DNA of 64,000 bases from Acidimicrobiia bacterium. GTDB lineage: Bacteria; Acidobacteriota; Vicinamibacteria; Vicinamibacterales; SCN-69-37. Shown in pieces: positions 1 to 9,249 of this stretch. Under the pieces are notes generated by a model. It was not told the origin of the DNA. It searched no databases and worked only from the letters and a program-made list of their open reading frames with translations. The position numbers and the translations under genes were made by a program. The first letter of the stretch is position 1; each line of letters begins with the position of its first letter. Location: assembly GCA_016871335.1 (NCBI GenBank), contig VFZF01000001.1:1-64000 (forward strand). Direction: 5' to 3'.

Positions 1-133
1 GGCCGATCAGGCTGACGTGGTCTGAGATGCGTCCGTTGACATCGAGTTCGACGCCGGTCGTGCGGTGTTGTCCGCTCTGGGCCACCTCGAAGTTCAAGGT
101 AGGGATGCACAAGCGCCTGCTCGCCGACAGCAT
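1..133 (-). pseudogene. TonB-dependent receptor C-terminal part, 5'-truncated and cut by window edge
   Basis: The minus strand is open from an ATG at 133 (overlapping the TGA of the PepSY gene as TGATG) to the window edge. The readable peptide contains QSGQHRTTGVELDVNGRIS followed by DHVSLIG. This is the conserved 'R-x-x-GVELE-x-G-x-L/I-x-D' strand motif found roughly 150-200 residues before the C-terminus of siderophore-type TonB receptors. About 500 N-terminal residues (plug and first barrel strands) are absent, because the PepSY gene lies directly upstream. The reading is that this is a receptor remnant left after a deletion. A short independent gene starting at the coupled ATG is possible but unlikely. 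The rest lies outside the window. Confidence 0.5.
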
Positions 134-1278
134 CATCGGCCGGAAGTGGCAACGCTTCCGCGAGGGCGAGACACCCGGTGCCGCAACGACCGGTTCCACC
201 ACATCAGCATCCCCGTCACGAACAAGACCAGCGGTGTGAGGCCGAGCACCACCCACAACAATCGCGTGGGATGACCCCAGAACGTGCCGAAGTGCAGCGC
301 GAAGATGTCGCGCTGCAGTCGTACCCCCAGCGGAAGCGTGTGGTGGTAGTCCGTACGAATCACGGCGGCGGTCTGCGGATGGACGTAGACCACGTTGTCC
401 CCCTGCGTACGCCAGTCGTCCGGCAACCGGTGATGCAGTGAATGGGGAAGGTCGGGCGCACCGGCCACCGTGAACAAGGTCGGTGTGCCCTCAGGCATCG
501 CCGCGCGTGCGGCCGCATACACCGCGTCGATGTCCGCCTCCGTGACGCCGTCAGTTCTCGTGATGCGTGGCGCCAGTCGTTTGGCAGGACCACCGGTCGC
601 CCACGCCAGCGCCTGTTCGTACTGCGGCTGGTACCCCCAGTAGGCACCGAGAAAGGCGACCCCTGCCAACAACACGGCTGACCACAGACCGACCAGCTTG
701 TGCACGTCGTAGTTCTGGCGTCGCCAGCCGCCACGGACGTAGGTCAGCGCGTTTCGCAGACGCCCGACTCCCGGCCACCACACGACGACGCCCGACAGAC
801 ACATCAACGTCAGCAGCCATCCGCCCCACGCGTTGATGCGAAGGCCGGGGGTACCCAACAGCAGATCGCGATGCAGGTCGTACACCCACTGGAGGAACTT
901 GCCCTGATAGGAGTCCTCGCCAAGGATTGTGGTCCGGTAGGGATCGACATACACCTGTACTCGTCCGCGGGGTCCTGCCAATCGGAAGGACCAACTCGTG
1001 CCCGGCACAAAATACAGGTACGCGTTCTGAAGCCGGTGGTCGGGATACCGCGACCTGACAAGAGTGACCATGCGCGCCAGCGACTGATAGTCACCGGTCG
1101 GCGTGACGTGTATCAGGTCGGGAATGGCCCAACGTTCAAGCTCCTTCTTGTAGACCACGAGACTGCCGGTCAGACAGACCACGACGAAATACAGCCCCAG
1201 GATGACACCGCTCCAGAGATGGAGCTGAAACATCGCCTTGCGCCATTGAACGTCTCGGGGTCGCCGCCAGTAGCTCAT
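133..1278 (-). CDS. PepSY-associated TM helix domain membrane protein
   Basis: This 381-residue inner-membrane protein has the PepSY_TM architecture: a helix near residues 17-40 (HLWSGVILGLYFVVVCLTGS), a periplasmic PepSY-like region, TM segments around residues 145-170 and 190-215, and a last helix near 340-365. Family members usually sit beside siderophore TonB receptors and are thought to act in reduction or release of iron from siderophores, or as iron-regulated membrane proteins. A receptor fragment abuts its 3' end here, which fits that context. The start ATG at 1278 precedes the typical basic 'YWRRPRDVQWRKAMFQLHLW' lead-in. It is transcribed divergently from the Crp/Fnr gene. The function is inferred from the family only. 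Confidence 0.8.
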   Translation of the reverse strand: MSYWRRPRDVQWRKAMFQLHLWSGVILGLYFVVVCLTGSLVVYKKELERWAIPDLIHVTPTGDYQSLARMVTLVRSRYPDHRLQNAYLYFVPGTSWSFRLAGPRGRVQVYVDPYRTTILGEDSYQGKFLQWVYDLHRDLLLGTPGLRINAWGGWLLTLMCLSGVVVWWPGVGRLRNALTYVRGGWRRQNYDVHKLVGLWSAVLLAGVAFLGAYWGYQPQYEQALAWATGGPAKRLAPRITRTDGVTEADIDAVYAAARAAMPEGTPTLFTVAGAPDLPHSLHHRLPDDWRTQGDNVVYVHPQTAAVIRTDYHHTLPLGVRLQRDIFALHFGTFWGHPTRLLWVVLGLTPLVLFVTGMLMWWNRSLRHRVSRPRGSVATSGR

Positions 1279-1337
1279 GTGCGTCCGTTCGTGTTGTGCG
1301 TCTTGCGGAAGGGGGCCGTCGCTCGCAGACTCGCCGA

Positions 1338-2036
1338 ATGCGGGTTCGACTGTCCGGCACCCTCGACGACGTGAGTCGCCTGCTGCAGCAATGGCAGGTG
1401 GGTGACATAGACGTTGTGCTCGAGACCGACGAAGCCGTCGCGCCTGCGCCCGCGAGCCGCAGTGCCGTTCGGCCGCGACGGATGACCTGCGAGGCCGGGG
1501 CGGCGATTCCGTTGGGCGACGACGAAGTGCTCTGTGTTCGCGTCGGGATCGTCGCGACGACCACCATTCATGCGGACGGCACCGAAGTGCTGCTGGCCTT
1601 GGCCGGTGTGGGCGACGTGGTCGTGGGGCACCCGGACGACTCGTGCAGCCTCCACCTGCGTGCGCATGTGACGTCGGAGGTCGATGTGGTCACCTGGCGT
1701 GAGGCGTGCCGCGAGCCGGACGTCGCCGTGCGCCTCCGCACGCGTGTGCGTCAGGCCGAAGGCTGGGCGGCGGCGCAGGCGCGGCCCCGCATCGAAGATC
1801 GCGTCACGGGGCTGCTGTCGGAGTTGGCGCCGCGGTTCGGCCGTCCGCACGACTCGGGCACCCTCGTCGACGTCCGGCTCACCCACGGGCACCTGGCCGC
1901 GGCGCTGGGCGCGACCCGCGCCACCATGACCCGAGTGATCGGCCGGCTCAGGCGGCGCAAGGCGCTGCTGGTCGTCGGTGAAGGTGATGACCTGCGGTTC
2001 GTCTTGCGGCAGGTCGAGCGTCACGAACACGGCTGA
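1338..2036 (+). CDS. Crp/Fnr family transcriptional regulator
   Basis: This protein is about 232 residues long. The N-terminal half is a beta-rich cyclic-nucleotide-binding-like fold (EAGAAIPLGDDEVLCVRVG, then LLALAGVGDVV). The C-terminal half is a winged helix of HTH_Crp type, with LTHGHLAAALGATRATMTRV as recognition HTH followed by IGRLRRRKALL. No four-cysteine Fe-S motif is present, so it is not a classical Fnr. An upstream in-frame ATG at 1296 exists, but the ATG at 1338 gives a better domain start. It lies between the iron-related PepSY gene and the metal operon and could control either. Its 3' end overlaps the convergent small gene by 16 nt. The effector cannot be told from sequence. 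Confidence 0.75.
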   Translation: MRVRLSGTLDDVSRLLQQWQVGDIDVVLETDEAVAPAPASRSAVRPRRMTCEAGAAIPLGDDEVLCVRVGIVATTTIHADGTEVLLALAGVGDVVVGHPDDSCSLHLRAHVTSEVDVVTWREACREPDVAVRLRTRVRQAEGWAAAQARPRIEDRVTGLLSELAPRFGRPHDSGTLVDVRLTHGHLAAALGATRATMTRVIGRLRRRKALLVVGEGDDLRFVLRQVERHEHG

Positions 2037-2323
2037 CGCCCTTTGGCGCCTCCCGGCACTGGGAACCAGGTCCCCGCCAGATGCACGACTTCGTACCATT
2101 CAATCTGCGCCGCCGGTTTCTTGAACGTGTGCTGTCGTCTGGTGCCGCATGCCGACCACAGCGCGACCACCGTCTCCACATCGTGGCACCCCGCGTCCTG
2201 GCATCGGACTTCGGTCACGAAGATCCGGTCACCTTCGGCGGGCATGAGCGCGAACGTGAGCTGGCGGCGCAGGCGGTCAATGGCCGGGCGATTCTGCGGC
2301 GCGGGGCCGATGACGAGATCCAT
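2021..2323 (-). CDS. Small conserved-looking hypothetical protein (about 100 aa)
   Basis: From ATG 2323 the minus strand encodes a 100-residue protein without signal peptide. It begins MDLVIGPAPQNRPAIDRLRR and contains a Cys cluster (VRCQDAGCHDVETVVALW). It ends in a segment rich in Trp/Tyr/Val (IEWYEVVHLAGTWFPVPG). Amino-acid composition and codon use look like real coding sequence, unlike the opposite frames. A longer upstream ATG at 2479 would add a low-quality Arg/His-rich N-terminus and was not used. No family was recognised. It is divergent to the 2Fe-2S gene at 2460 and converges with the Crp/Fnr gene. Confidence 0.5.
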   Translation of the reverse strand: MDLVIGPAPQNRPAIDRLRRQLTFALMPAEGDRIFVTEVRCQDAGCHDVETVVALWSACGTRRQHTFKKPAAQIEWYEVVHLAGTWFPVPGGAKGRQPCS

Positions 2324-2459
2324 CCAGAGACTTCTACTGCCAGCGTGCCAGCCGACGCGGTGTTCGCCGTGCCGTCGCTGCGGTGTCGCCTGACACCAAC
2401 AGCCGGTGTGGTGAGGCGCCGTGCGTCGAAGGGCTCGCTCGCTACGCTGTGATGTTGAC

Positions 2460-2846
2460 ATGTCTCCCATGCCCGTCACCCAGCGACAGACACTCGGTCA
2501 GGTGCTCGTGTGTCTCGGCTGCTGCTGTGGCCGGCAGGACCGAGGCCGACCGGGCATCCCGCTGGAGTGGCTGAAGGCCGAGTGGAAACGCGGCGGTCTG
2601 CTCAAGCACGTACATCTGTCGGTGAGCGGATGCCTGGGGCCCTGCGATGTGCCCAACGTCGTGGCCATCGTGCGGCCGGACGGGCTGGAGTGGTTCGCGG
2701 AGATTGACCAGGATACCTACTACGCGGCCTTGCTCGACTGGGCGCGCGCCTCGGCTGCCGCCGGGCAGTTGCTGGACCTGCCGGCCGAGTTTCACCCCAA
2801 ACGCCTCACCCGCTTCCGCGATACGCCAGCCGAGGTGTTGCGATGA
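2460..2846 (+). CDS. Thioredoxin-like 2Fe-2S ferredoxin domain protein
   Basis: This protein is about 128 residues long. It has the CxxCCC-type N-terminal cluster (VLVCLGCCCGRQDRG) and the second cysteine pair in SGCLGPCDVPNVV, the hallmark of thioredoxin-fold [2Fe-2S] ferredoxins, where CLGPC precedes a hydrophobic strand. A domain of this type occurs next to cobalamin and COG0523 genes, where it is assumed to be a redox or metal-handling partner. ATG 2460 is preferred because the first cluster then falls near residue 17. A TACGCT hexamer at 2443-2448 is a possible -10, giving a very short leader. It is the first gene of an operon in which the next start overlaps this stop (ATGA at 2843-2846). 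Confidence 0.75.
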   Translation: MSPMPVTQRQTLGQVLVCLGCCCGRQDRGRPGIPLEWLKAEWKRGGLLKHVHLSVSGCLGPCDVPNVVAIVRPDGLEWFAEIDQDTYYAALLDWARASAAAGQLLDLPAEFHPKRLTRFRDTPAEVLR

Positions 2847-3721
2847 TGGCGTTGCGCGAGTTCGGCGCCGAGTGGGCCACACACATCGTGGAAGTCGGTG
2901 TGCTGTTGACGTTGACGGGATTCGCGCTGGCCTGGGTACGACATCGCATCGGCCTGCAGTGGGTGCGACGGGTGTTGGGGCGTGACGACGCAGTGGGACT
3001 GTTGTCGGGGGCCGCGCTCGGGGCGGTCACACCCGTCTGCTCCTGCAGCGTCGGTGCCGTGTATGCGTCGTTGCTGCACAACGGGGCCTCCACACGGTCG
3101 GCCGCAGCGTTTCTGTTTGCCGCGCCGGCCGTCAACGAAGTGGTGATCGTCGCGGTGCTGCTGGCGTTTGGTGCCGCCGGCGCCGGCATCTACGTGGTTG
3201 CCGGGCTGGCTGCTGCGACGCTGACCGGACGGTTCGCCGAGCGCCTCCACTTGCGGCCGTGCGCCTCGTGCGCCGCGTCAATGCGGCGCGACTGGCCCGA
3301 TGAGACACAGTCGATCTGGCACCGTGCGATGGCTGATACCCGGGGGCTGGTGACCACCATGGCGCTGCCCGTCGCGGTCGGTGCGGCGATTGCAGCCGCG
3401 CTGCATGTCTGGTCCTGGGACCCCGCCTCGGTAATGTCCGGGGTGGGGGACGCCGCCTGGGCACCGGTGGCCGCAGCGGTTGTTGGTCTGCCCCTGCATG
3501 TGGAACCGGGCATGGTGGCTGCCCTGATCGTGCCCCTCGCGAGCAGCGGCATCGCGTTAGGGACATTGATCAGTCTCACGATGGCCACCACCGTGGCGTC
3601 GATGCCCGAAGGCGCGATGCTCAAGACCATCGTCGGCTGGCGCGGCGTCGGCACGCTGGCCGCGTGGTACCTGCTCTATACATCCCTGATCGGCGTACTG
3701 GTTAATACCTTCTGGAGTTGA
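2843..3721 (+). CDS. Predicted permease, ArsP/SO_0444 (COG0701) family metal efflux type
   Basis: This 292-residue polytopic membrane protein has the family signature [20 protein letters not shown] (Cys66 and Cys68 flanking a TM core), followed by [21 protein letters not shown] cytoplasmic loop near residues 136-150 has a further CxxC (RPCASCAAS). The paired CSC and CxxC motifs suggest soft or transition metal handling. SO_0444-like members are described as Cu/Zn efflux proteins and ArsP as an organoarsenical exporter. The C-terminal half repeats the two-half layout of the family. It is translationally coupled to the upstream 2Fe-2S protein, and the COG0523 GTPase follows after 4 nt. The substrate is inferred from context (a divalent metal, probably zinc). 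Confidence 0.8.
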   Translation: MMALREFGAEWATHIVEVGVLLTLTGFALAWVRHRIGLQWVRRVLGRDDAVGLLSGAALGAVTPVCSCSVGAVYASLLHNGASTRSAAAFLFAAPAVNEVVIVAVLLAFGAAGAGIYVVAGLAAATLTGRFAERLHLRPCASCAASMRRDWPDETQSIWHRAMADTRGLVTTMALPVAVGAAIAAALHVWSWDPASVMSGVGDAAWAPVAAAVVGLPLHVEPGMVAALIVPLASSGIALGTLISLTMATTVASMPEGAMLKTIVGWRGVGTLAAWYLLYTSLIGVLVNTFWS

Positions 3722-3725
3722 TGTC

Positions 3726-5072
3726 ATGACACCCGCCCCCACTCGTGTTCCCGTAACTGTGCTGACCGGTTTTCTGGGTGCCGGCAAGACGACGTTGCTC
3801 AACCGGATTCTGACCGAACATCACGGCAAACGGATTGCGGTGATTGAGAACGAATTCGGTGAGGTCGGCGTCGACCAGGCGTTGGTCATCGGCGCCGAAG
3901 AAGAGATCTTCGAGATGAACAACGGGTGCATCTGTTGCACCGTCCGCGGCGACCTGATTCGTATTCTGGGCAATCTGATGAAACGCCGCGACCGTTTCGA
4001 CTACATCCTGATCGAGACCACAGGCATGGCCGATCCCGGTCCGGTGGCGCAGACGTTTTTTGTGGACGACGAGATGAAGCGTCATCTGTCGCTGGATGCG
4101 ATCGTGACGTTGGTCGACGCCAGGCATGTGCTTGATCACATCGACGACCAGGAGGAGGTGAAGGCGCAGATTGCGTTTGCCGACGTCATTCTGCTCAACA
4201 AGACCGACTTGGTCGAATCCGGCGATCTCGACAGGCTCGAGGCGCGGCTGCGCGGCATGAATACCGCAGCGAAGATTCATCGCACCCGCGACGCGTCGAT
4301 TCCGGTCGGGCACATTCTCGATCAGGGCGGGTTTAACCTCACCCGGGCCCTCGACATGGACCCCGCGTTTCTTGAACCCGAATATCCGTTTGAATGGGCC
4401 GGCGTCTACGAGTGTCCGGCGGGAGACGTGGTGCTGTCGTGTCAGGCCGGGCCTGATCCGGCGATGCACGTCGCCGTGGTGCCGGTGGCGAGCGCGACCG
4501 AGACCGCACTGGAGGACGTCACGGAACCAGTCGTGCTGCTGTTCTCAGACGAGCCGGCACGCGTACCGTCCGGGGGCGTGTGCCGGCCGGGCCGTGACTT
4601 ATGGGATCTGGACCTGTCGGCACCGCCTGCAGAGTTCGTCGTCCCCGTGTCGGAGGCCGGCGTACTGGCGCTGTTCACGCAGCATCATCCCGACGAGTTC
4701 ACGATGACGGTCTCCGTGGCGGGACAACCCATTACCGCCGTGGTCTCACGGCACTACAAACCCGACCACGAACACGATGACACCGTCACGTCGGTCGGCA
4801 TTGCCACGCCCGGTGCGGTGGACGTCAAGAAACTCAACACGTGGCTGAGTACGTTGCTGCAGACGCAGGGCCAGGATCTGTTCCGCATGAAGGGGGTTCT
4901 GAGCATCAGCGGCAGCGACGAGCGTTACGTCTTCCAGGGCGTGCACATGTTGTTCGATGGCCGCTTTGATGTGCCCTGGGGAGACGCACCCCGTCAGAAC
5001 CTGCTGATCTTCATTGGGCGCAATCTCGACCGCGCGCGCCTGACCGACGGATTCCGCGCGTGCCTGGTGTGA
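3726..5072 (+). CDS. COG0523 (CobW/ZigA/YciC-like) GTP-binding metallochaperone
   Basis: This 448-residue G3E-family GTPase has Walker A GFLGAGKT at residues 15-22, the [10 protein letters not shown] segment at 41-50, the metal-binding CxCC motif (Cys68, Cys70, Cys71) in [12 protein letters not shown], and NKTD near residue 157. A CobW_C domain occupies the C-terminal third, with a His/Asp-rich stretch ([10 protein letters not shown]) near residue 345. COG0523 proteins deliver Zn, Co or Ni to client proteins, and the zinc-starvation subgroup is typically Zur-controlled. The start ATG has a GGAG ribosome-binding site 9 nt upstream. The gene sits between the permease and a WD40 gene whose start overlaps this stop. 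A general metal chaperone role is certain, but the metal is inferred. Confidence 0.88.
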   Translation: MTPAPTRVPVTVLTGFLGAGKTTLLNRILTEHHGKRIAVIENEFGEVGVDQALVIGAEEEIFEMNNGCICCTVRGDLIRILGNLMKRRDRFDYILIETTGMADPGPVAQTFFVDDEMKRHLSLDAIVTLVDARHVLDHIDDQEEVKAQIAFADVILLNKTDLVESGDLDRLEARLRGMNTAAKIHRTRDASIPVGHILDQGGFNLTRALDMDPAFLEPEYPFEWAGVYECPAGDVVLSCQAGPDPAMHVAVVPVASATETALEDVTEPVVLLFSDEPARVPSGGVCRPGRDLWDLDLSAPPAEFVVPVSEAGVLALFTQHHPDEFTMTVSVAGQPITAVVSRHYKPDHEHDDTVTSVGIATPGAVDVKKLNTWLSTLLQTQGQDLFRMKGVLSISGSDERYVFQGVHMLFDGRFDVPWGDAPRQNLLIFIGRNLDRARLTDGFRACLV

Positions 5073-6097
5073 ACGCGGGTGACGTGACGCGGCTGTTCGA
5101 GGTCTGGCGCGCGCACGCGGGCGACCACGTGGTCGCGTGCGAGTGGTCTCGTGATGGTCAACATGCCGTCGTGGGATCGATCGCAGGGCGACTGATGCTG
5201 CTGGAACGCGCGACCAGTGCAGTGTTGTGGAAGGCCGAGGCGCACGCCGCAGGCCTGGCCGCTGCCGACTGGCATCCGGTGACGTCGGCGGTTGCCACGA
5301 TTGGCCACGATGGTCGGTTGTGTCTGTGGGACGGGTTGACCGGCACACTCACGCGCACGTGTGCCGCGGCCGCGTTGTGGGGGATGGCCGTGCAGTGGAG
5401 CGCTGACGGCCGATGGCTCGCGTCCGCGGCGGGCCGCGCGGTGCAGGTCTGGACGCCGGAAGGCGACGAACACCGCACCTGGCCCGGTCATCGCGCCACG
5501 GTCGCCGACCTCGTCTGGCATCCGTCTGACGCGCAGCTGTGTGCGGCGACCTACGGCGGCCTGGTGATCCTGGCGCCGGATGCGCAAAAGCCGCTGCGGA
5601 CGCTCAACTGGCAGGGGTCGTCATTGGTGGCTCGCTGGAGCCCGGACGGAAAATACATCGTGACGGGTGAGCAGGACTCGTCGGTGCATTTCTGGATCAC
5701 CGCCACGGGCAAGGACCTGCAGATGACGGGGTATCCGGGCAAGGTGCTGGAGCTGTCGTGGAGCCCCGACAGCCGCTGGTTGGCCACCGGCGGCGGCCGC
5801 GAGGTGTGCATCTGGCACTGTGGCGGAAAGGGGCCGAAGGGCACGACGCCCCTGGTCGTGTCCGGTCATCGCGACCGGGTGTCGGCGGTCGCGTTTCACC
5901 CCGACGGCCGTCTGCTGGCCTCAGGAAGCGACGATGGCCAGGTGCGGATGTGGCGTGTCGATGGGGCCGACCGTTGCGCACCCGCCGGTGCGCTTGATCT
6001 CGGTGAGCCGGTGTCGCAGTTGGTGTGGTCACCGGACGGCCGCGACGTGCTCGTCGGCGGTGCGCGTGGCGCCGTGTGGCTCGTCCACCCAGGGTGA
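5069..6097 (+). CDS. WD40 repeat protein of the COG0523 operon
   Basis: This protein is about 342 residues long, built of seven or so WD40 blades. Repeated units have the form W-S-x-D-G-R-x-L-A-T/S-x-x-x, for example [60 protein letters not shown] and [14 protein letters not shown]. There is no signal peptide, so it is cytoplasmic. GTG 5069 overlaps the GTPase stop (GTGA) and is favoured over GTG 5060. The translational coupling to a COG0523 GTPase suggests a scaffold for metal insertion. That role is inference from operon structure. The last 69 nt overlap the 3' end of the convergent P-type ATPase gene. Confidence 0.8.
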   Translation: MNAGDVTRLFEVWRAHAGDHVVACEWSRDGQHAVVGSIAGRLMLLERATSAVLWKAEAHAAGLAAADWHPVTSAVATIGHDGRLCLWDGLTGTLTRTCAAAALWGMAVQWSADGRWLASAAGRAVQVWTPEGDEHRTWPGHRATVADLVWHPSDAQLCAATYGGLVILAPDAQKPLRTLNWQGSSLVARWSPDGKYIVTGEQDSSVHFWITATGKDLQMTGYPGKVLELSWSPDSRWLATGGGREVCIWHCGGKGPKGTTPLVVSGHRDRVSAVAFHPDGRLLASGSDDGQVRMWRVDGADRCAPAGALDLGEPVSQLVWSPDGRDVLVGGARGAVWLVHPG

Positions 6098-8200
6098 TCC
6101 GGCACGCAACATCCGCAGGCCGTTCAGGGTGACGACGACTGTGATACCCGTGTCGGCCAGCACCGCCAACCACAACGAGGGCTCACCCTGCAGTGTCGTC
6201 GCGAAAAACACCAGCTTGACCGCCAGCGCACCGAGAATGTTCATCCGGATGGTGCGCAGCGTCCGTCTCGCGTGTGACGTCAGCCAGGGCACCAGGCGGA
6301 GGTCCGTGCCGACAATCACGATGTCGGCCGTTTCAAGCGCCGCATCGGTCGCGCGGGCCCCGATGGCGATTCCCACTGAGGCCTCGGCCATGGCCGGGAC
6401 GTCGTTGATGCCGTCGCCCACAAAGGCCACGGCACCCTCGCGCGCCTGCGCCGTGATCGCGGCCTGTTTGGCCAAGGGCAACAACCCCCCGCGAGCATCA
6501 GCGATGCCTGCCGCTGCAGCCATCGCACTGACCGCATGGGGTTGATCGCCTGAGAGGAGACTGACGGCATGGCCCTGTGCCCGCAGGGCGGTGACGGTGG
6601 CCGCAGCCTCGGGACGCAGGACGTCACGCATGCCGAACAACGCCCAGATTGCCTGCCCGTCTCCGCAAGCCACCACACTGAGGCCGCGACCTTCCATCGC
6701 GCGGACGTGTGTGAGGACCTCGGCTGTGAGCGCCTGCGTCGGGGCGCCCTTGATGGCACCGACCCACAAACCGCGCACGTCGTCCACCTGGATGCCGACG
6801 CCAGGTGTGGTCGATACGTCGCCCAGGTGGGTGGCTCGTGCACCGCGCTGGGCGGCGTAGTGCAGCAACGCATGTCCGACGGGGTGCTCCGAGTGGGCTT
6901 CGACCGAGGCCACCATGGCCAAGGTGGTCTCGGCCGGATAGGGGGCAAGGAACACCTGTGCCTCGATTGACGGCGTGCCTCGTGTGAGCACGCCGGTCTT
7001 GTCGAACGCGATGGCGCGCAGATGGGCGACCTGTTCGAGATGTTCTCCACCCCTGACGTGTACACCCCGTCGCGAGGCGGCTTCAAGGGCCGCGACGATG
7101 GTTACCGGTGTGGCTACGACAAACGCGCACGGACACGAGATCAGGATGATGGCCAGTGCGCGATGCAACGCGTCGTCCCATGGCACGGCGAACACCAGCG
7201 GCGCGGCGACGGCCATCGACAGCGCCAGCCCGAGCACGGTCGGCGTGTAGACACGAGTAAACCGCGTAATCCATTGTTCGGTTCGGGTGCGGCCTTCACG
7301 GGTGTCGGCCGCCGCGCGCAGGACGCGAGCAAGCGTGCTGTCTTCCGGTGTGACGTCGGCGCGCACGCGCAAGACGCCCGCACCGTTGATCGAACCGGCA
7401 TGCACCTGGTCGCCGGCCCGCTTGGACACGCCGATGTGTTCACCGGTGTGGCTGGCTTCGTCCACCGTCGACACGCCGCCTTGCACCGTCGCATCCACGG
7501 GGATACGCGCGCCCGGCTGAATCCACAACTCGCTGCCGCGTGTGATGACGGCGTCATGCTGGTGGCAACCACACGTGTCCTGGTGCTGCAACAGGCCGGC
7601 GACGCTGGCGCGGGCACGAGCCGAGTTCCACGCTTCCAGCCAGGCGGCGACGACAAACAACGTCGCGACGGCCGCGCCCTCGGCCAGTTCTCCCAGCCAA
7701 ACGGCGCCAATGGCCGCAACGACTACGAGCACGTGCATGTCGAGGACTCGGCGCTTCAGTGAACGGGCCGCTCGCGGCAGAATCGAGACGCCGGCTGCCG
7801 CCAACGCCAGCGCGTACGCCGTGACGCTGACGACGGCGCTGCCGTCGTGGTCAACCTCGGTGACCAACGCCAGCCACTGGCCTGACTCGATCACCTGGGC
7901 GGCCAGCCCGATGGTCAGAGACACCAGAGCCACCGCACCGGCAAACCATGTGCGCCGATCGATATCGAGCGGCGTTGTCGCCGTCTGACCCGCCGTAACC
8001 AGCCTCAGGCCGGCGTGTTGGGCCGCCGTGTGCGCGTGCCCGACAGCCTCGGCGGACGTGGCATGAAAGGACACTGTGGCCCGGGCAAGGTCGACACGAA
8101 CGTCGCGGATGCCCCTACAGCGGCCCAGTGCGTCTTCGAGCACTCGTGCTTCATGCGCACAATGGAGGCCGACAACGCCAAGCCTGGTCTGCTCTGCCAT
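6029..8200 (-). CDS. Heavy-metal P1B-type ATPase (Zn/Cd/Co-like, CPC motif)
   Basis: This is a protein of about 723 residues. The N-terminal HMA-like domain is degenerate, with a single cysteine in GLHCAHEA instead of GMxCxxC. Then come TM helices, the actuator domain, the TM metal site SCPCAFVVATPV near residue 353, the phosphorylation site DKTGVLTRG near 400, the SEHPVGHA signature near 437, and the hinge GDGINDVPAM near 594. The TM region 'WLGELAEGAAVATLF' resembles the ZntA group, suggesting Zn/Cd/Co export. ATG 8200 is chosen because it starts directly at the HMA domain (MAEQTRLGVVG). The longer upstream extension to 8323 is Arg/Pro-rich and non-conserved in look. The gene converges on the WD40 gene with a 69-nt overlap. 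Confidence 0.9.
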   Translation of the reverse strand: MAEQTRLGVVGLHCAHEARVLEDALGRCRGIRDVRVDLARATVSFHATSAEAVGHAHTAAQHAGLRLVTAGQTATTPLDIDRRTWFAGAVALVSLTIGLAAQVIESGQWLALVTEVDHDGSAVVSVTAYALALAAAGVSILPRAARSLKRRVLDMHVLVVVAAIGAVWLGELAEGAAVATLFVVAAWLEAWNSARARASVAGLLQHQDTCGCHQHDAVITRGSELWIQPGARIPVDATVQGGVSTVDEASHTGEHIGVSKRAGDQVHAGSINGAGVLRVRADVTPEDSTLARVLRAAADTREGRTRTEQWITRFTRVYTPTVLGLALSMAVAAPLVFAVPWDDALHRALAIILISCPCAFVVATPVTIVAALEAASRRGVHVRGGEHLEQVAHLRAIAFDKTGVLTRGTPSIEAQVFLAPYPAETTLAMVASVEAHSEHPVGHALLHYAAQRGARATHLGDVSTTPGVGIQVDDVRGLWVGAIKGAPTQALTAEVLTHVRAMEGRGLSVVACGDGQAIWALFGMRDVLRPEAAATVTALRAQGHAVSLLSGDQPHAVSAMAAAAGIADARGGLLPLAKQAAITAQAREGAVAFVGDGINDVPAMAEASVGIAIGARATDAALETADIVIVGTDLRLVPWLTSHARRTLRTIRMNILGALAVKLVFFATTLQGEPSLWLAVLADTGITVVVTLNGLRMLRAGSPWVDEPHGATRTADEHVAAVR

Positions 8201-8404
8201 GTGGGGAAGTTTTGGCGACTTTGCCCGCCCTATTGATTGGAATCCCACCAGTGTGCCGAATCGCACCGGCAGTGGGTGTGGGATGCGGGTGAATGGGAGG
8301 CGGGGTCGCCGTCGGCCGGGCAAAAACGGCGCTTCGTACGGCGGCCGTCGGGCTTCGTTGGAAACTCCTGGTCGGGCAGCAGGTGTTCATCGAGAATATC
8401 GGCC

Positions 8405-8932
8405 GTGATCACTATCCTCGGTCGGGGACATTGCGGATGGCGGCGCTTGGGGGTGTGCGCCCTGTGCCTGACCACATGGCTCGCGGCACTGACCATTGGC
8501 GCGCAGGCGCAGCAGCAGACGACCAAGGCTTCCGCCGAGCGCCACAGGGGGCACCACCACGAGGCGCCGCATGGGGGGACGCTGGTGGAAATCGGCGACC
8601 ACTTTGCGTTCCTTGAGTTCGTGCACGATTCGGAGGCAGGCTCACTGACGCTTTATGTGCTGGACGGCAGCGCGGAGAAGGCGGTGCGGATCACCCAACC
8701 GTCCGTCATGTTCATGCTCGCCGGCCCGGGCGCAGCGGCCACACCGCTCGAACTGAAGGCGCGTGCTCGGGCGATTACGGGCGAAACCGTCGGGGATACC
8801 TCAGAGTTTGTGGCGATCTCCGACTTGCTCAAGGGACTCAGGGCCGGCCGCGGCACAGTGGTCCAGCTGTCAATCAAGGGACAAACGCTCAAGGACCTCG
8901 CGGTGAAGTGGCCGGACGACGAGCACCAGTGA
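8405..8932 (+). CDS. Secreted His-rich 'HGG' protein, copy 1
   Basis: This protein is about 175 residues long. The signal sequence (GVCALCLTTWLAALTIGAQAQ) is followed by HRGHHHEAPHGGTLVEIGDH, then a compact beta-rich domain (FLEFVHDSEAGSLTLYVLDG) and a C-terminal half with [19 protein letters not shown]. The HxHHHEAPHGG segment is a likely metal ligand cluster. Similar PHGG-x-x-VE-x-GD domains occur in metal-efflux-associated proteins. It is about 65-70% identical by eye to the copy at 9824-10327 and more distantly to the lipoprotein at 37155-37649. GTG 8405 is proposed as the start, since the reading frame extends upstream to 8237 but without a convincing signal peptide. Its TGA overlaps the GTG of an M16 peptidase remnant. 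Confidence 0.7.
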   Translation: MITILGRGHCGWRRLGVCALCLTTWLAALTIGAQAQQQTTKASAERHRGHHHEAPHGGTLVEIGDHFAFLEFVHDSEAGSLTLYVLDGSAEKAVRITQPSVMFMLAGPGAAATPLELKARARAITGETVGDTSEFVAISDLLKGLRAGRGTVVQLSIKGQTLKDLAVKWPDDEHQ

Positions 8933-9249
8933 GGCGGCTGGCGCGCCCCGCCGCCTCGGTGGTCGCGGCGGCCCTGATCGCGGTTGCCGCCCTCGAGGCG
9001 CGATGGGAATCTCCGGCTCTTCAGACCAGCGACCGGATTCCGATCGATCCGCGCATCACGGTCCGGACATTACCCAACGGGTTGCGCACCTACGTTCGCG
9101 CTAACAAGCGCCCCCCAGGCCGCGCGGAATTGCGCGCAGCCTGTGCCTGCGCACTGTTTTTGATGAGTGGTCGATTCAGCGTGGTGAGTGGGCACTGCGG
9201 ACCCGCAACACCAGTCGCGCCGGGGTTACCATGGCGCCGATGCGCCTGA
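8929..9249 (+). pseudogene. M16 (insulinase-like) peptidase 5' stub
   Basis: From GTG 8929 (GTGA overlap with the preceding stop) the frame encodes a signal-like N-terminus (ARPAASVVAAALIAVAALEA) and then IPIDPRITVRTLPNGLRTYV followed by RANKRPPGRAELR. This is the classical beginning of M16 zinc peptidases. Family similarity stops at about 9135, just before the region that should carry the HxxEH catalytic motif. The frame then runs through unrelated Cys/Pro-rich residues to a stop at 9249, overlapping the next gene. The enzyme body of some 400-900 residues is missing, so this is a remnant. The coupling to the HGG gene suggests an ancestral operon of HGG protein and M16 protease. Confidence 0.7.

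Noticed and set aside
8201-8404. Search for a Zur/Fur-type palindrome between the P-type ATPase and HGG copy 1
   Set aside because: No convincing dyad with an AT core was found by eye. The gap shows nothing else I can support.
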